Below are positions 1-6,017 of a stretch of DNA of 6,444 bases, in pieces. The stretch comes from Ruminococcus sp. UBA4385 (GTDB lineage: Bacteria; Bacillota_A; Clostridia; Oscillospirales; Ruminococcaceae). Location: assembly GCA_002391065.1 (NCBI GenBank), contig DGRP01000170.1, positions 1 to 6,444 of the forward strand, written 5' to 3'. The notes under the pieces were generated by a model. That model did no database searches. It was not told the DNA's origin and saw only the letters and a list, made by a program, of their open reading frames with translations. The first letter of the stretch is position 1. Every line of letters begins with the position of its first letter. The translations under genes were made by a program, and so were the position numbers.

Positions 1-133
1 CTATTTCGCTCCGCGTTCAAGGTCTATGAAGCCAAAGCAAAAGTACGGCGCGTATTGGTGCAGGGTTTTCCCTGCCGAATGTCCAGACCTGACGAGGCAA
101 AATCTGCACTATTTTGCCTTTATCGACAGACTG
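1..133. other. Intergenic region with two hairpins, no supported gene
   Basis: No start codon with a ribosome binding site is visible, though two + frames and one - frame stay open across most of the stretch. An open frame this short is not evidence of coding. Two inverted repeats stand out. One has a 6-bp stem (60-65 with 70-75) and a TTTT loop, and extends imperfectly outward to 54-80. The other has a 9-bp stem (95-103 with 111-119) and a 7-nt loop. Neither is followed by a good T-run, so they do not look like intrinsic terminators. The stretch could be the tail of an upstream + strand gene, the end of a convergent gene (a TAG stop on the - strand lies at 3-1), or an interspersed intergenic repeat. 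The sequence alone does not decide. Confidence 0.35.
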
Positions 134-163
134 AGCCCGTGTCACAAAATACACGGGCTTTTT
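134..163 (+). terminator. Intrinsic terminator upstream of argS
   Basis: A perfect 9-bp stem (AGCCCGTGT at 134-142 with ACACGGGCT at 151-159) encloses an 8-nt loop and runs into five T residues (159-163). This is the standard rho-independent form for + strand transcription. It would stop transcripts entering from the left before the argS promoter, whose -35 box begins two bases after the T-run. The opposite strand lacks a matching T-run, so a bidirectional role is unlikely. Confidence 0.85.
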
Positions 164-164
164 G

Positions 165-193
165 TTGACAGGGAGCTTAAATGATGTTATAAT
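165..193 (+). promoter_or_regulatory. Sigma-A promoter of argS, consensus with extended -10
   Basis: The -35 box TTGACA (165-170) and the -10 box TATAAT (188-193) both match consensus exactly and are separated by the optimal 17 bp. A TGT at 185-187 also makes an extended -10. Transcription should start near 200, leaving a leader of about 28 nt before the ATG at 229. That is too short for a T-box or other riboswitch, so argS expression looks strong and constitutive at this level. Confidence 0.88.
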
Positions 194-228
194 AACTGTG
201 TATGATATAAACTGAAAGGAAAGATAGT

Positions 229-1980
229 ATGAAAACTATTACCGAGCTGCTGAGAGAAAAGCTTGAAGCGGCATTTGAAAAATGCGGATACTCAAAGGAG
301 CTTGCGATCGTTACCGTTTCGGACAGACCTGACCTTTGCCAGTTCCAGTGCAACGGTGCGTTTCAGGGTGCGAAGCTCTATCATAAGGCTCCGAGAATGA
401 TTGCGGAGGAGGTTGTCAAGGCGCTTGCTGAGGATACCGACCTCTCAAAGGCTGAGATCGCAGGAGCAGGCTTTATCAATATTGATATTTCGGACAAGCT
501 GCTGCTGTCCTATATAAACGAGGTTTACTCCGATGAAAACTGCGGAGTTCCGCAGGCCGAAAAGCCCGAAACTATAGTTCTTGACTACGGCGGACCTAAT
601 GTAGCTAAGCCCTTGCATATAGGTCATCTCAGGGCGGCTGTTATCGGTGAGGCGCTCAAAAGGCTTGTCCGTGCTACAGGCAGAACAGCTATCGCTGATG
701 TTCACCTCGGAGACTGGGGCTTGCAGATGGGTCTTGTAATGGCAGAGCTTGAAGTGCGCCACCCCGAGTGGGACTGCTTCAAGGAGAATTTCGACCCTGA
801 AAAGGCAGGAGAGCTGCCCCTCACAACCGATGAGCTTAACGAGGTATATCCCTGTGCAAGTGCAAAGAGCAAGGAGGACGAGGACTTCAAGGCAAGGGCT
901 AAGGAGCTCACTGTCCGTATGCAGAAGGGAGAGGAGAGATACCTTTATCTCGGACATGAGATAACAAGAAAGTCTATCCCCGACATTAAGAAGAATTATG
1001 ACCGCCTGAATGTAAGCTTTGATTACTGGTACGGCGAGAGCGACGCTGACAAGTATGTTCCCGAGCTTATGGAAACACTTGAAAAGCAGAGCCTCATGTA
1101 CGAGAGCGAGGGCGCAATGGTGGTTGATGTTGCAAAGGAAGACGACAAGATAACTATACCGCCCATAATCGTCAGAAAGACAGACGGCTCCAGTATTTAT
1201 GCAACTACAGACCTTGCAACCATAGTTCAGCGTGAGAAGGACTTTGCTCCGCAGGGTATCTGGTATGTTGTTGACCAGAGACAGAGCCTGCACTTTACTC
1301 AGGTGTTCCGCTGTGCCGAAAAGGCAGGAATACTCGGTGAGACCAAGCCTGAGCACCTCGGCTTCGGAACTATGAACGGTGCTGACGGCAAGCCCTACAA
1401 GACCCGTGACGGCGGAGTTATGAGGCTGTCGCTCCTGTTTGATACGGTTTACGAGGCGGCTATGGAGAGGGTCAAGGATTCTAAATTCAGTGCCGATGAG
1501 GACAAGGCTGATGTTGCACGCAGGATCGCAGTTGCAACGATCAAGTTCGGAGACCTTATCAACCACAGGGCAAAGGATTACATCTTTGACCTTGACAAGT
1601 TCATGGCAGCAGACGGAAAGACAGGCTCGTTCCTGCTGTACACCGTTGCGAGAGTGAACTCTATCCTTAAAAAGACCGACGAGGACAGCATAAGCGAGGC
1701 AGAGGGTATCTTTACTGACAGCGAGAGAGATCTGCTTCTGAAAATTGCACTCAGCGGAGAGGCTTACGCACTTGCGTTTAAGGAGAGAGCTCCGAACATT
1801 GTCTGCGAGAACGCATATCAGCTTGCTTCAAGCTTTTCTAAGTTCTATCATGACAATCATATCCTCACCGAGGAGGACAAGGCAAAGCAGAACGCATGGC
1901 TTCGTGCCTGCGTAGTGCTCAGAAGAGTGCTTGAAAAGCACCTCGATATACTTGGTATCGAGTCGGTTGACCTGATGTAG
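229..1980 (+). CDS. argS: Arginine--tRNA ligase (arginyl-tRNA synthetase)
   Basis: This cytoplasmic class I aminoacyl-tRNA synthetase charges tRNA-Arg with arginine using ATP. The 583-aa length is normal for bacterial ArgRS. An N-terminal additional domain occupies about residues 1-95, with the family-typical end GAGFINIDIS at 79-88. The Rossmann catalytic domain follows, with the HIGH signature at 130-133 inside PNVAKPLHIGHLR. The second class I signature is the non-canonical KPYKTRDGG (388-396) in place of KMSKS. A lysine just upstream of HIGH (K127) is the residue proposed to compensate in such enzymes. The DALR anticodon-binding domain runs from about 465 to the end, with TGSFLLYTVAR near its start, FYHDNHIL at 539-546 and the family-like ending LGIESVDLM. 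The ATG at 229 is supported by AAAGGA (215-220), 8 nt upstream. The gene has its own promoter and terminator, so it is probably monocistronic. No frameshift or truncation is seen. Confidence 0.97.
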   Translation: MKTITELLREKLEAAFEKCGYSKELAIVTVSDRPDLCQFQCNGAFQGAKLYHKAPRMIAEEVVKALAEDTDLSKAEIAGAGFINIDISDKLLLSYINEVYSDENCGVPQAEKPETIVLDYGGPNVAKPLHIGHLRAAVIGEALKRLVRATGRTAIADVHLGDWGLQMGLVMAELEVRHPEWDCFKENFDPEKAGELPLTTDELNEVYPCASAKSKEDEDFKARAKELTVRMQKGEERYLYLGHEITRKSIPDIKKNYDRLNVSFDYWYGESDADKYVPELMETLEKQSLMYESEGAMVVDVAKEDDKITIPPIIVRKTDGSSIYATTDLATIVQREKDFAPQGIWYVVDQRQSLHFTQVFRCAEKAGILGETKPEHLGFGTMNGADGKPYKTRDGGVMRLSLLFDTVYEAAMERVKDSKFSADEDKADVARRIAVATIKFGDLINHRAKDYIFDLDKFMAADGKTGSFLLYTVARVNSILKKTDEDSISEAEGIFTDSERDLLLKIALSGEAYALAFKERAPNIVCENAYQLASSFSKFYHDNHILTEEDKAKQNAWLRACVVLRRVLEKHLDILGIESVDLM

Positions 1981-1989
1981 TTAAATATT

Positions 1990-2014
1990 GCCCCTGTTTC
2001 GGCAGGGGCTTTTT
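1990..2014 (+). terminator. Intrinsic terminator after argS
   Basis: A 7-bp G+C-rich stem (GCCCCTG at 1990-1996 with CAGGGGC at 2003-2009) with a 6-nt loop is followed by five T residues (2010-2014). It begins 9 nt after the argS stop codon and separates argS from the aconitase unit. Confidence 0.88.
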
Positions 2015-2019
2015 CATAC

Positions 2020-2048
2020 TTGACATAAACCACGATTTATAGTAAAAT
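2020..2048 (+). promoter_or_regulatory. Sigma-A promoter of the aconitase gene and probable operon
   Basis: A perfect -35 box TTGACA (2020-2025) is followed after 17 bp by TAAAAT (2043-2048), a one-mismatch -10 box. The start site should fall near 2054-2056, giving a leader of about 42 nt before the ATG at 2097. The -35 box begins six bases after the argS terminator T-run ends. No other credible promoter is seen before the downstream genes, so this one probably serves the whole acn-to-icd unit. Confidence 0.8.
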
Positions 2049-2053
2049 ATAAG

Positions 2054-2071
2054 TTGAGATATTTTGCTCAA
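2054..2071 (+). promoter_or_regulatory. Short inverted repeat at the predicted aconitase transcript start
   Basis: TTGAG (2054-2058) and CTCAA (2067-2071) form a perfect 5-bp dyad around an 8-nt A+T-rich centre, placed at the predicted transcription start. It could be a repressor operator or a small 5' stem-loop that stabilises the mRNA. A 5-bp dyad can also arise by chance, and it matches no operator consensus I can name. Confidence 0.25.
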
Positions 2072-2096
2072 ACAAATAACAGAAGGGAAGTTTACT

Positions 2097-4034
2097 ATGG
2101 GACTTACACTCACAGAAAAAATACTGAAGGCTCACCTTGTTGACGGCGAGTTTGTAAAGGGTCAGGAGATCGGTATCAGGATAGACCAGACTCTTACTCA
2201 GGACGCAACAGGTACTATGGCGTACCTTGAATATGAGGCTATGGGAGTGCCGAGAGTAAAGACTGAAAGATCAGTCGCTTATATCGACCATAACACTCTC
2301 CAGTCGGGCTTTGAGAATGCCGACGACCACCGCTTTATAGGCTCGGTTGCAAAGAAGCACGGAATTTATTTCTCCCGCCCCGGCAACGGTATATGCCATC
2401 AGGTACATCTTGAGCGCTTCGGTATCCCCGGAAAGACGCTTATCGGCTCTGACAGCCACACACCTACAGGCGGCGGAATCGGTATGATAGCTATCGGCGC
2501 AGGCGGACTTGACGTTGCAGTTGCAATGGGCGGCGGCGCATATTATATTACATATCCGCAGATAGTAAAGGTAAACCTCACAGGAAAGCTCTCCCCTTGG
2601 GTATCGGCTAAGGACGTTATCCTTCAGGTGCTCAGGATCATGAGCGTAAAGGGCGGAGTTGGCAAGGTAATTGAGTACTGCGGCGAGGGCGTTAAGACCC
2701 TGTCCGTTCCCGAGCGTGCTACTATCACCAATATGGGTGCAGAGCTTGGCGCTACAACCTCTATCTTCCCCTCCGATGAGATCACACTCTCCTTCCTCAA
2801 GGCTCAGGACAGAGCAGAGGTATGGCAGGAGCTCAAGGCTGACGATGACGCAGTTTATGATGAGGTGATCGACATTGACCTGTCGGCACTTGTACCTCAG
2901 GCAGCTTGTCCTCATTCACCTGACAATGTAAAGACCTGCGATGAGATAGGCAAGCTCAAGGTAGATCAGGTATGTATCGGTTCATGTACAAACTCATCTT
3001 ATGTTGATATGATGAAGGTTGCCCACATCTTAAAGGGCAAGACCGTTGACCCAAGCGTTTCGCTTGCTATCGCACCCGGCTCCAAGCAGGTGCTCAATAT
3101 GATAGCTCAGAACGGTGCTCTCGCTGATATGATAGATGCAGGTGCAAGAATACTTGAGTCTGCCTGCGGTCCTTGTATCGGTATGGGTCAGGCTCCGAAT
3201 TCAGGCGGAGTATCGCTCAGAACCTTCAACCGTAACTTCCTCGGACGTTCGGGAACCAAGGACGGTCAGATATACCTTGTTTCGCCCGAGACCGCAGCAG
3301 CGTCTGCTCTGACAGGCTATCTCACCGACCCGAGAACCCTCGGCGAAATGCCCGAGATCAAGGTTCCCGAGCAGTTCATGATAAATGATAACATGGTAGT
3401 TGAGCCTGCTCCCGTTGAGGAGATGGACAGCGTTGAGATCCTCAGAGGACCCAACATCAAGCCTTATCCCGAGACAGCTCCGCTGGTTGAGAATATCGAG
3501 TGTCAGGTATCCTTGAAGGTGGGCGACAACATCACTACCGACCACATCATGCCTGCAGGCGCAAAGATACTGCCTCTCAGATCGAATATTCCTGCTATTT
3601 CACAGCATTGCTTTACAGTCTGTGATGAGGACTTCCCGAGAAGAGCAAAGAACATGGGCGCATCTATAATCGTGGGCGGCTCTAACTACGGACAGGGCAG
3701 CTCCCGTGAGCACGCAGCGCTTGCACCTCTGTACCTTGGTATCAAGGCAGTGCTTGTAAAGAGCTTTGCCCGTATCCACAGAGCTAACCTTATCAATGCA
3801 GGAATACTGCCTCTTACCTTTGTGAATGAGGCTGACTATGACAAGATAGATCAGGGCGACGAGATCGCTATAAAGAACGTAAGAGCAGATGTAGCTGCCG
3901 ACAAGACAGAGCTCACAGTCATCAACAAGACAAAGAACGTTGAGATTCCCGTTCTTTGCGAGCTCACAGGCAGAACTAAGGAAATAATGCTCGCAGGCGG
4001 TCTGCTTGATTATACAAGAGAGAACTTAAAGTAA
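2097..4034 (+). CDS. acn: Aconitate hydratase, Aquifex-type (single-chain, ~645 aa)
   Basis: This 4Fe-4S enzyme interconverts citrate and isocitrate via cis-aconitate in the cytoplasm. The alpha/beta/alpha domains fill about residues 1-420, including SDSHT (118-122). The three expected cluster-ligand cysteines are C297 (in GSCTNSS), C357 and C360 (in ACGPCIGMG). A linker leads to the C-terminal swivel domain (about 465-645), with GDNITTDHIMPAG (477-488), GSNYGQGSSREHAAL (528-542) and R559 in SFARIHRANL. The length is well below the ~900 aa of AcnA and fits the short aconitase class found in Aquifex and many Clostridia. The large and small parts are fused, unlike LeuC/LeuD isopropylmalate dehydratase. 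A homoaconitase-like activity cannot be excluded from sequence, but an isocitrate dehydrogenase in the same unit supports aconitase. The ATG at 2097 is preferred because AAGGGAAG (2083-2090) precedes it. An in-frame TTG at 2064 has no such site and lies almost at the transcript start. Confidence 0.95.
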   Translation: MGLTLTEKILKAHLVDGEFVKGQEIGIRIDQTLTQDATGTMAYLEYEAMGVPRVKTERSVAYIDHNTLQSGFENADDHRFIGSVAKKHGIYFSRPGNGICHQVHLERFGIPGKTLIGSDSHTPTGGGIGMIAIGAGGLDVAVAMGGGAYYITYPQIVKVNLTGKLSPWVSAKDVILQVLRIMSVKGGVGKVIEYCGEGVKTLSVPERATITNMGAELGATTSIFPSDEITLSFLKAQDRAEVWQELKADDDAVYDEVIDIDLSALVPQAACPHSPDNVKTCDEIGKLKVDQVCIGSCTNSSYVDMMKVAHILKGKTVDPSVSLAIAPGSKQVLNMIAQNGALADMIDAGARILESACGPCIGMGQAPNSGGVSLRTFNRNFLGRSGTKDGQIYLVSPETAAASALTGYLTDPRTLGEMPEIKVPEQFMINDNMVVEPAPVEEMDSVEILRGPNIKPYPETAPLVENIECQVSLKVGDNITTDHIMPAGAKILPLRSNIPAISQHCFTVCDEDFPRRAKNMGASIIVGGSNYGQGSSREHAALAPLYLGIKAVLVKSFARIHRANLINAGILPLTFVNEADYDKIDQGDEIAIKNVRADVAADKTELTVINKTKNVEIPVLCELTGRTKEIMLAGGLLDYTRENLK

Positions 4035-4067
4035 AAGCTGTTCCGTATTGGAGCAGGAAAAGCCGCA

Positions 4068-4094
4068 GCAGAGAAGTCTGCACACAGGGGGTGT
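4068..4094 (+). promoter_or_regulatory. Tandem small hairpins enclosing the ribosome binding site of the TTG-start gene
   Basis: Two perfect hairpins abut with no gap. GCAGA (4068-4072) pairs with TCTGC (4077-4081) around GAAG, and ACAC (4082-4085) pairs with GTGT (4091-4094) around AGGGG. The likely Shine-Dalgarno sequence AGGGGGTG (4086-4093) sits in the loop and 3' arm of the second hairpin, 5 nt before the TTG at 4099. The stems are short, so the pairing is weak. The arrangement could modestly limit initiation on this gene. No T-run follows, so it is not a terminator. Confidence 0.35.
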
Positions 4095-4098
4095 CACC

Positions 4099-5421
4099 TT
4101 GGACGATAATAAAATCACCTCGACAAATTTCGACTATGACATATATTCGGGCGGCAGTGCGGAAGCTGCCATTAATGAGATGTATGCCGAGGAGCAGAAG
4201 GAGCTCGAGCGTGCCAGAAAGCTGGCTGCAAAATCAAAGAAGAACAAGCTTGACTTTACAGGTGTAGAGAGCGTCACCGATGAAAATATCGACAGTCTGA
4301 TCTACGGAGATAATTATGTTCCGGAGCCCGAGCCTGTCGAAATGGCAGACCCGATAGTGCCTGCACACAATGACCTCAGAGACAGGGCGATGACTAACCG
4401 CAACTCCGAGCCCTCGGAGTATGTAAATCCCTATACAGATCAGCCTGCTCCGACAGCAGGACAGGGTATGCAGGCTCGGCCTGTTCAGCCTCAGCAGAAT
4501 ATGCAGCAGAGCCCTGTTCAGGGTCAGAGACCGCCTCAGCAGCAGATACCTGCCTATCAGGTGGGTGCTAATGACCCTTACGCTACCGATAACTTCAACA
4601 GCACATATACCGATACCTCAAACTATCAGGCGGAGGCAATGGCAGCTCAGATGAGAGGTCAGACCGTGACCTACGGTCAGGCTATGTACGGGGGAGCTCC
4701 CCAACCGATGTTTGACCCTCAGACAGGACAGCCGCTGCAGCAGCCCCGGCAGAACTACAGCCCTTATGATGCACAGGGCAGATACGACCCTCTGAACGTT
4801 TACGGACAGAACGGTCAGTATCAGCCGCAGCAGGGAAGAATGAGCCAGGCTGAGGGCATAGCAATGGTAGATCAGATGCTCGCGCAGGGCAGAAGAGACC
4901 GAAGCTCCCTTTATGAGAGCATACCAAGTCATCAGAAAAGCAGTACCTACCGCAGCACTACGACAGTTCGCCCGGGAATGAGCAAGCGTGAGCGTGGTGT
5001 CGCACAGGTGGAGAGCATGATGGCTCAGGACAGGGCTAGTCACGGCAGCACCGACAGCTTCATTAAGGCATTGAACGCATCACCTGCAGAGCTCGGGGCT
5101 CGCAGAAGCGGCCACTCCTATGGGACGTATGATATGTTCGGCCGCAGGGAGTATAACGAGAATGATGAGGTCATAAGCGGAGAGCTTGCATGGTATTTCC
5201 TGTGGTTCGCCGCAGGTGCAGGCATACCCTTCGGAGCGTTTGACTTAAACCTTGCATTCTGCATTATGATAGGCTCGGTGTTCGGACTTATAGGTGCGGT
5301 CATCAAGCACAACGGCAAGGAGGGCTTTGACTTCAAGACCAGCCTGCTTATGAGCAAGACGGAGCTCCTTCTTATACCTATCTGCATAGTGCTTGGGATT
5401 TTGCTTTATTTCTACATATAG
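4099..5421 (+). CDS. Hypothetical Pro/Gln-rich protein with three C-terminal membrane helices
   Basis: I do not recognise this family. From the TTG at 4099 it is 440 aa. The start was chosen for the AGGGGGTG site 5 nt upstream. A TTG at 4048 would add 17 residues but lacks a ribosome binding site. There is no signal peptide. The N-terminal part (about 1-95) is acidic and lysine-rich, with a likely helix EEQKELERARKLAAKSKK (31-48). Residues 114-246 are low complexity, with 30 Gln and 17 Pro in 133 residues plus many Tyr and Asn, and are probably disordered. A motif appears twice, at 248-265 and 294-312. Three hydrophobic segments end the protein (about 362-381, 383-402 and 423-440). The loop between the second and third is lysine-rich (KHNGKEGFDFK), which by the positive-inside rule places the long N-terminal part in the cytoplasm. 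It lies 64 bp after acn and 15 bp before the Uma2 gene. A membrane-tethered scaffold or adaptor is a guess from architecture only. Confidence 0.85.
   Translation: MDDNKITSTNFDYDIYSGGSAEAAINEMYAEEQKELERARKLAAKSKKNKLDFTGVESVTDENIDSLIYGDNYVPEPEPVEMADPIVPAHNDLRDRAMTNRNSEPSEYVNPYTDQPAPTAGQGMQARPVQPQQNMQQSPVQGQRPPQQQIPAYQVGANDPYATDNFNSTYTDTSNYQAEAMAAQMRGQTVTYGQAMYGGAPQPMFDPQTGQPLQQPRQNYSPYDAQGRYDPLNVYGQNGQYQPQQGRMSQAEGIAMVDQMLAQGRRDRSSLYESIPSHQKSSTYRSTTTVRPGMSKRERGVAQVESMMAQDRASHGSTDSFIKALNASPAELGARRSGHSYGTYDMFGRREYNENDEVISGELAWYFLWFAAGAGIPFGAFDLNLAFCIMIGSVFGLIGAVIKHNGKEGFDFKTSLLMSKTELLLIPICIVLGILLYFYI
4840..5034 (+). repeat. Protein-level duplicated motif within the hypothetical membrane protein
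   Basis: Two segments align with one single-residue gap: MSQAEGIAMVDQMLAQGR (DNA 4840-4893) and MSKRERGVAQVESMMAQDR (4978-5034). The shared pattern is MS..E(.)G[IV]A.V[DE].M[LM]AQ.R. Hydrophobic residues are spaced as in an amphipathic helix. The copies are 84 bp apart and flank a Ser/Thr-rich linker. The similarity is at protein level and the DNA copies have diverged, so this is an old duplication or a functional repeat, not a recent tandem copy. Confidence 0.65.
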
Positions 5422-5436
5422 ACGGGAGGTATCGTT

Positions 5437-5979
5437 ATGGCAGGTGCAGCAGTGGAAAAATACACCGCCGAGCAGTATTATGCTCTGACAGGTGAGACCA
5501 ATCAGCCAATGGAGCTTCACAACGGCGAGATAGTTTATCTTGCGGCTCCGAGTATAAGGCATCAGAGAATAACAGGAGGACTGTACAGCAGGCTTCGTGG
5601 CTTTATTTCAGCCAAGGGCGGCGGCTGTGAGCCTTTCATTTCACCTACTGATGTAAGATTCGACGACTACACGGTAGTTCAGCCCGATGTATTCGTGGTC
5701 TGCGACAAGAACAAGATAGATGAGAAGCGTATTAACGGTGCTCCCGACCTTGTAATAGAGGTCACAAGTGCGAACAGAGCGAACGATCTTGTAGATAAGC
5801 TCGGCATATACTTTGCCGCAGGTGTGCGTGAATACTGGATAGTCGATACTGAGTATAACAAGGTGCTTGTGTATAACTTTGAGCAGCAGAAGTTCCCGCT
5901 TATTTATGACTTTACCGATGATGTCCCTGTGGGCATCTATAACGGAGAGCTGAGTATTAAAATCGCAGAGCTGGAATAA
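5437..5979 (+). CDS. Uma2-family (DUF820) PD-(D/E)XK nuclease-like protein
   Basis: The 180-aa length and motif order fit the Uma2 family, whose members have a restriction-endonuclease-like fold and mostly unknown biological roles. An N-terminal helix ([11 protein letters not shown]) leads to [20 protein letters not shown] (26-45), with the family-typical histidine H42. The putative metal-binding core is QPDVFVV (D84) followed by PDLVIEVTS (E108). Next come [21 protein letters not shown] with K121, Y125, the conserved GV-EYW and D137. K121 may play the part of the lysine displaced from the EXK motif, which is inferred from family descriptions. All expected core residues are present, so the gene looks intact. 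The ATG is supported by GGGAGGT (5424-5430), 6 nt upstream, and lies 15 bp after the membrane-protein stop. DNA cleavage by this protein is not established. Uma2 genes are often scattered in genomes without clear mobile context, as here. Confidence 0.9.
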   Translation: MAGAAVEKYTAEQYYALTGETNQPMELHNGEIVYLAAPSIRHQRITGGLYSRLRGFISAKGGGCEPFISPTDVRFDDYTVVQPDVFVVCDKNKIDEKRINGAPDLVIEVTSANRANDLVDKLGIYFAAGVREYWIVDTEYNKVLVYNFEQQKFPLIYDFTDDVPVGIYNGELSIKIAELE

Positions 5980-5987
5980 AGCTCTGC
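5965..5987 (+). promoter_or_regulatory. Hairpin spanning the Uma2 stop codon
   Basis: A perfect 8-bp inverted repeat (GCAGAGCT at 5965-5972 with AGCTCTGC at 5980-5987) has a 7-nt loop that contains the TAA stop (5977-5979). It is followed by ACACCATATT and not a T-run, so efficient intrinsic termination is unlikely. It lies 15 nt before the icd ribosome binding site. It could act as an mRNA processing or stability element between the two cistrons, or as a weak terminator that lowers readthrough into icd. Confidence 0.5.
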
Positions 5988-6017
5988 ACACCATATTATT
6001 TCAGGAGGTACAAACCA

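Noticed and set aside
134..228. T-box or other riboswitch controlling argS
   Set aside because: The terminator lies upstream of the promoter, the predicted leader is only about 28 nt, and no T-box consensus (AGGGTGG-ACCGCG) is visible.
445..1566. Long open frame (373 aa) on the - strand inside argS
   Set aside because: It is antisense to a full-length, motif-complete argS. It has no ribosome binding site or recognisable domain and is cysteine- and leucine-rich, as expected of a codon-bias shadow.
2060..2074. CodY-type box in the aconitase leader
   Set aside because: The A+T-rich stretch matches only about 8 of 15 positions of AATTTTCWGAAAATT by eye, which is background level.
2271..2915. 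214-aa open frame on the - strand inside the aconitase gene
   Set aside because: It is antisense to conserved aconitase sequence with no motif or start signal, so it is a shadow frame.
4048..4098. Upstream TTG at 4048 as the start of the membrane protein
   Set aside because: No ribosome binding site precedes it, whereas the TTG at 4099 has AGGGGGTG at 5-nt spacing. The choice would change if homologues conserve the extra 17 residues.
4618..5043. 141-aa and 81-aa - strand frames inside the membrane-protein gene
   Set aside because: They arise opposite the repetitive Gln/Pro codons (CAG, CCT), which read as Leu, Ala and Arg on the other strand. No start signal is present.
4099..5979. A mobile or defence island formed by the membrane protein and Uma2 genes
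   Set aside because: There is no transposase, integrase, att-like direct repeat, toxin-antitoxin pair or known defence domain beyond the Uma2 fold, and no sharp composition change from the neighbours is apparent by eye.
5971..5999. Separate promoter for icd using TATTAT at 5994-5999
   Set aside because: The matching -35 position reads CTGGAA, a poor match, and the start site would fall inside the icd ribosome binding site at 6003-6009.
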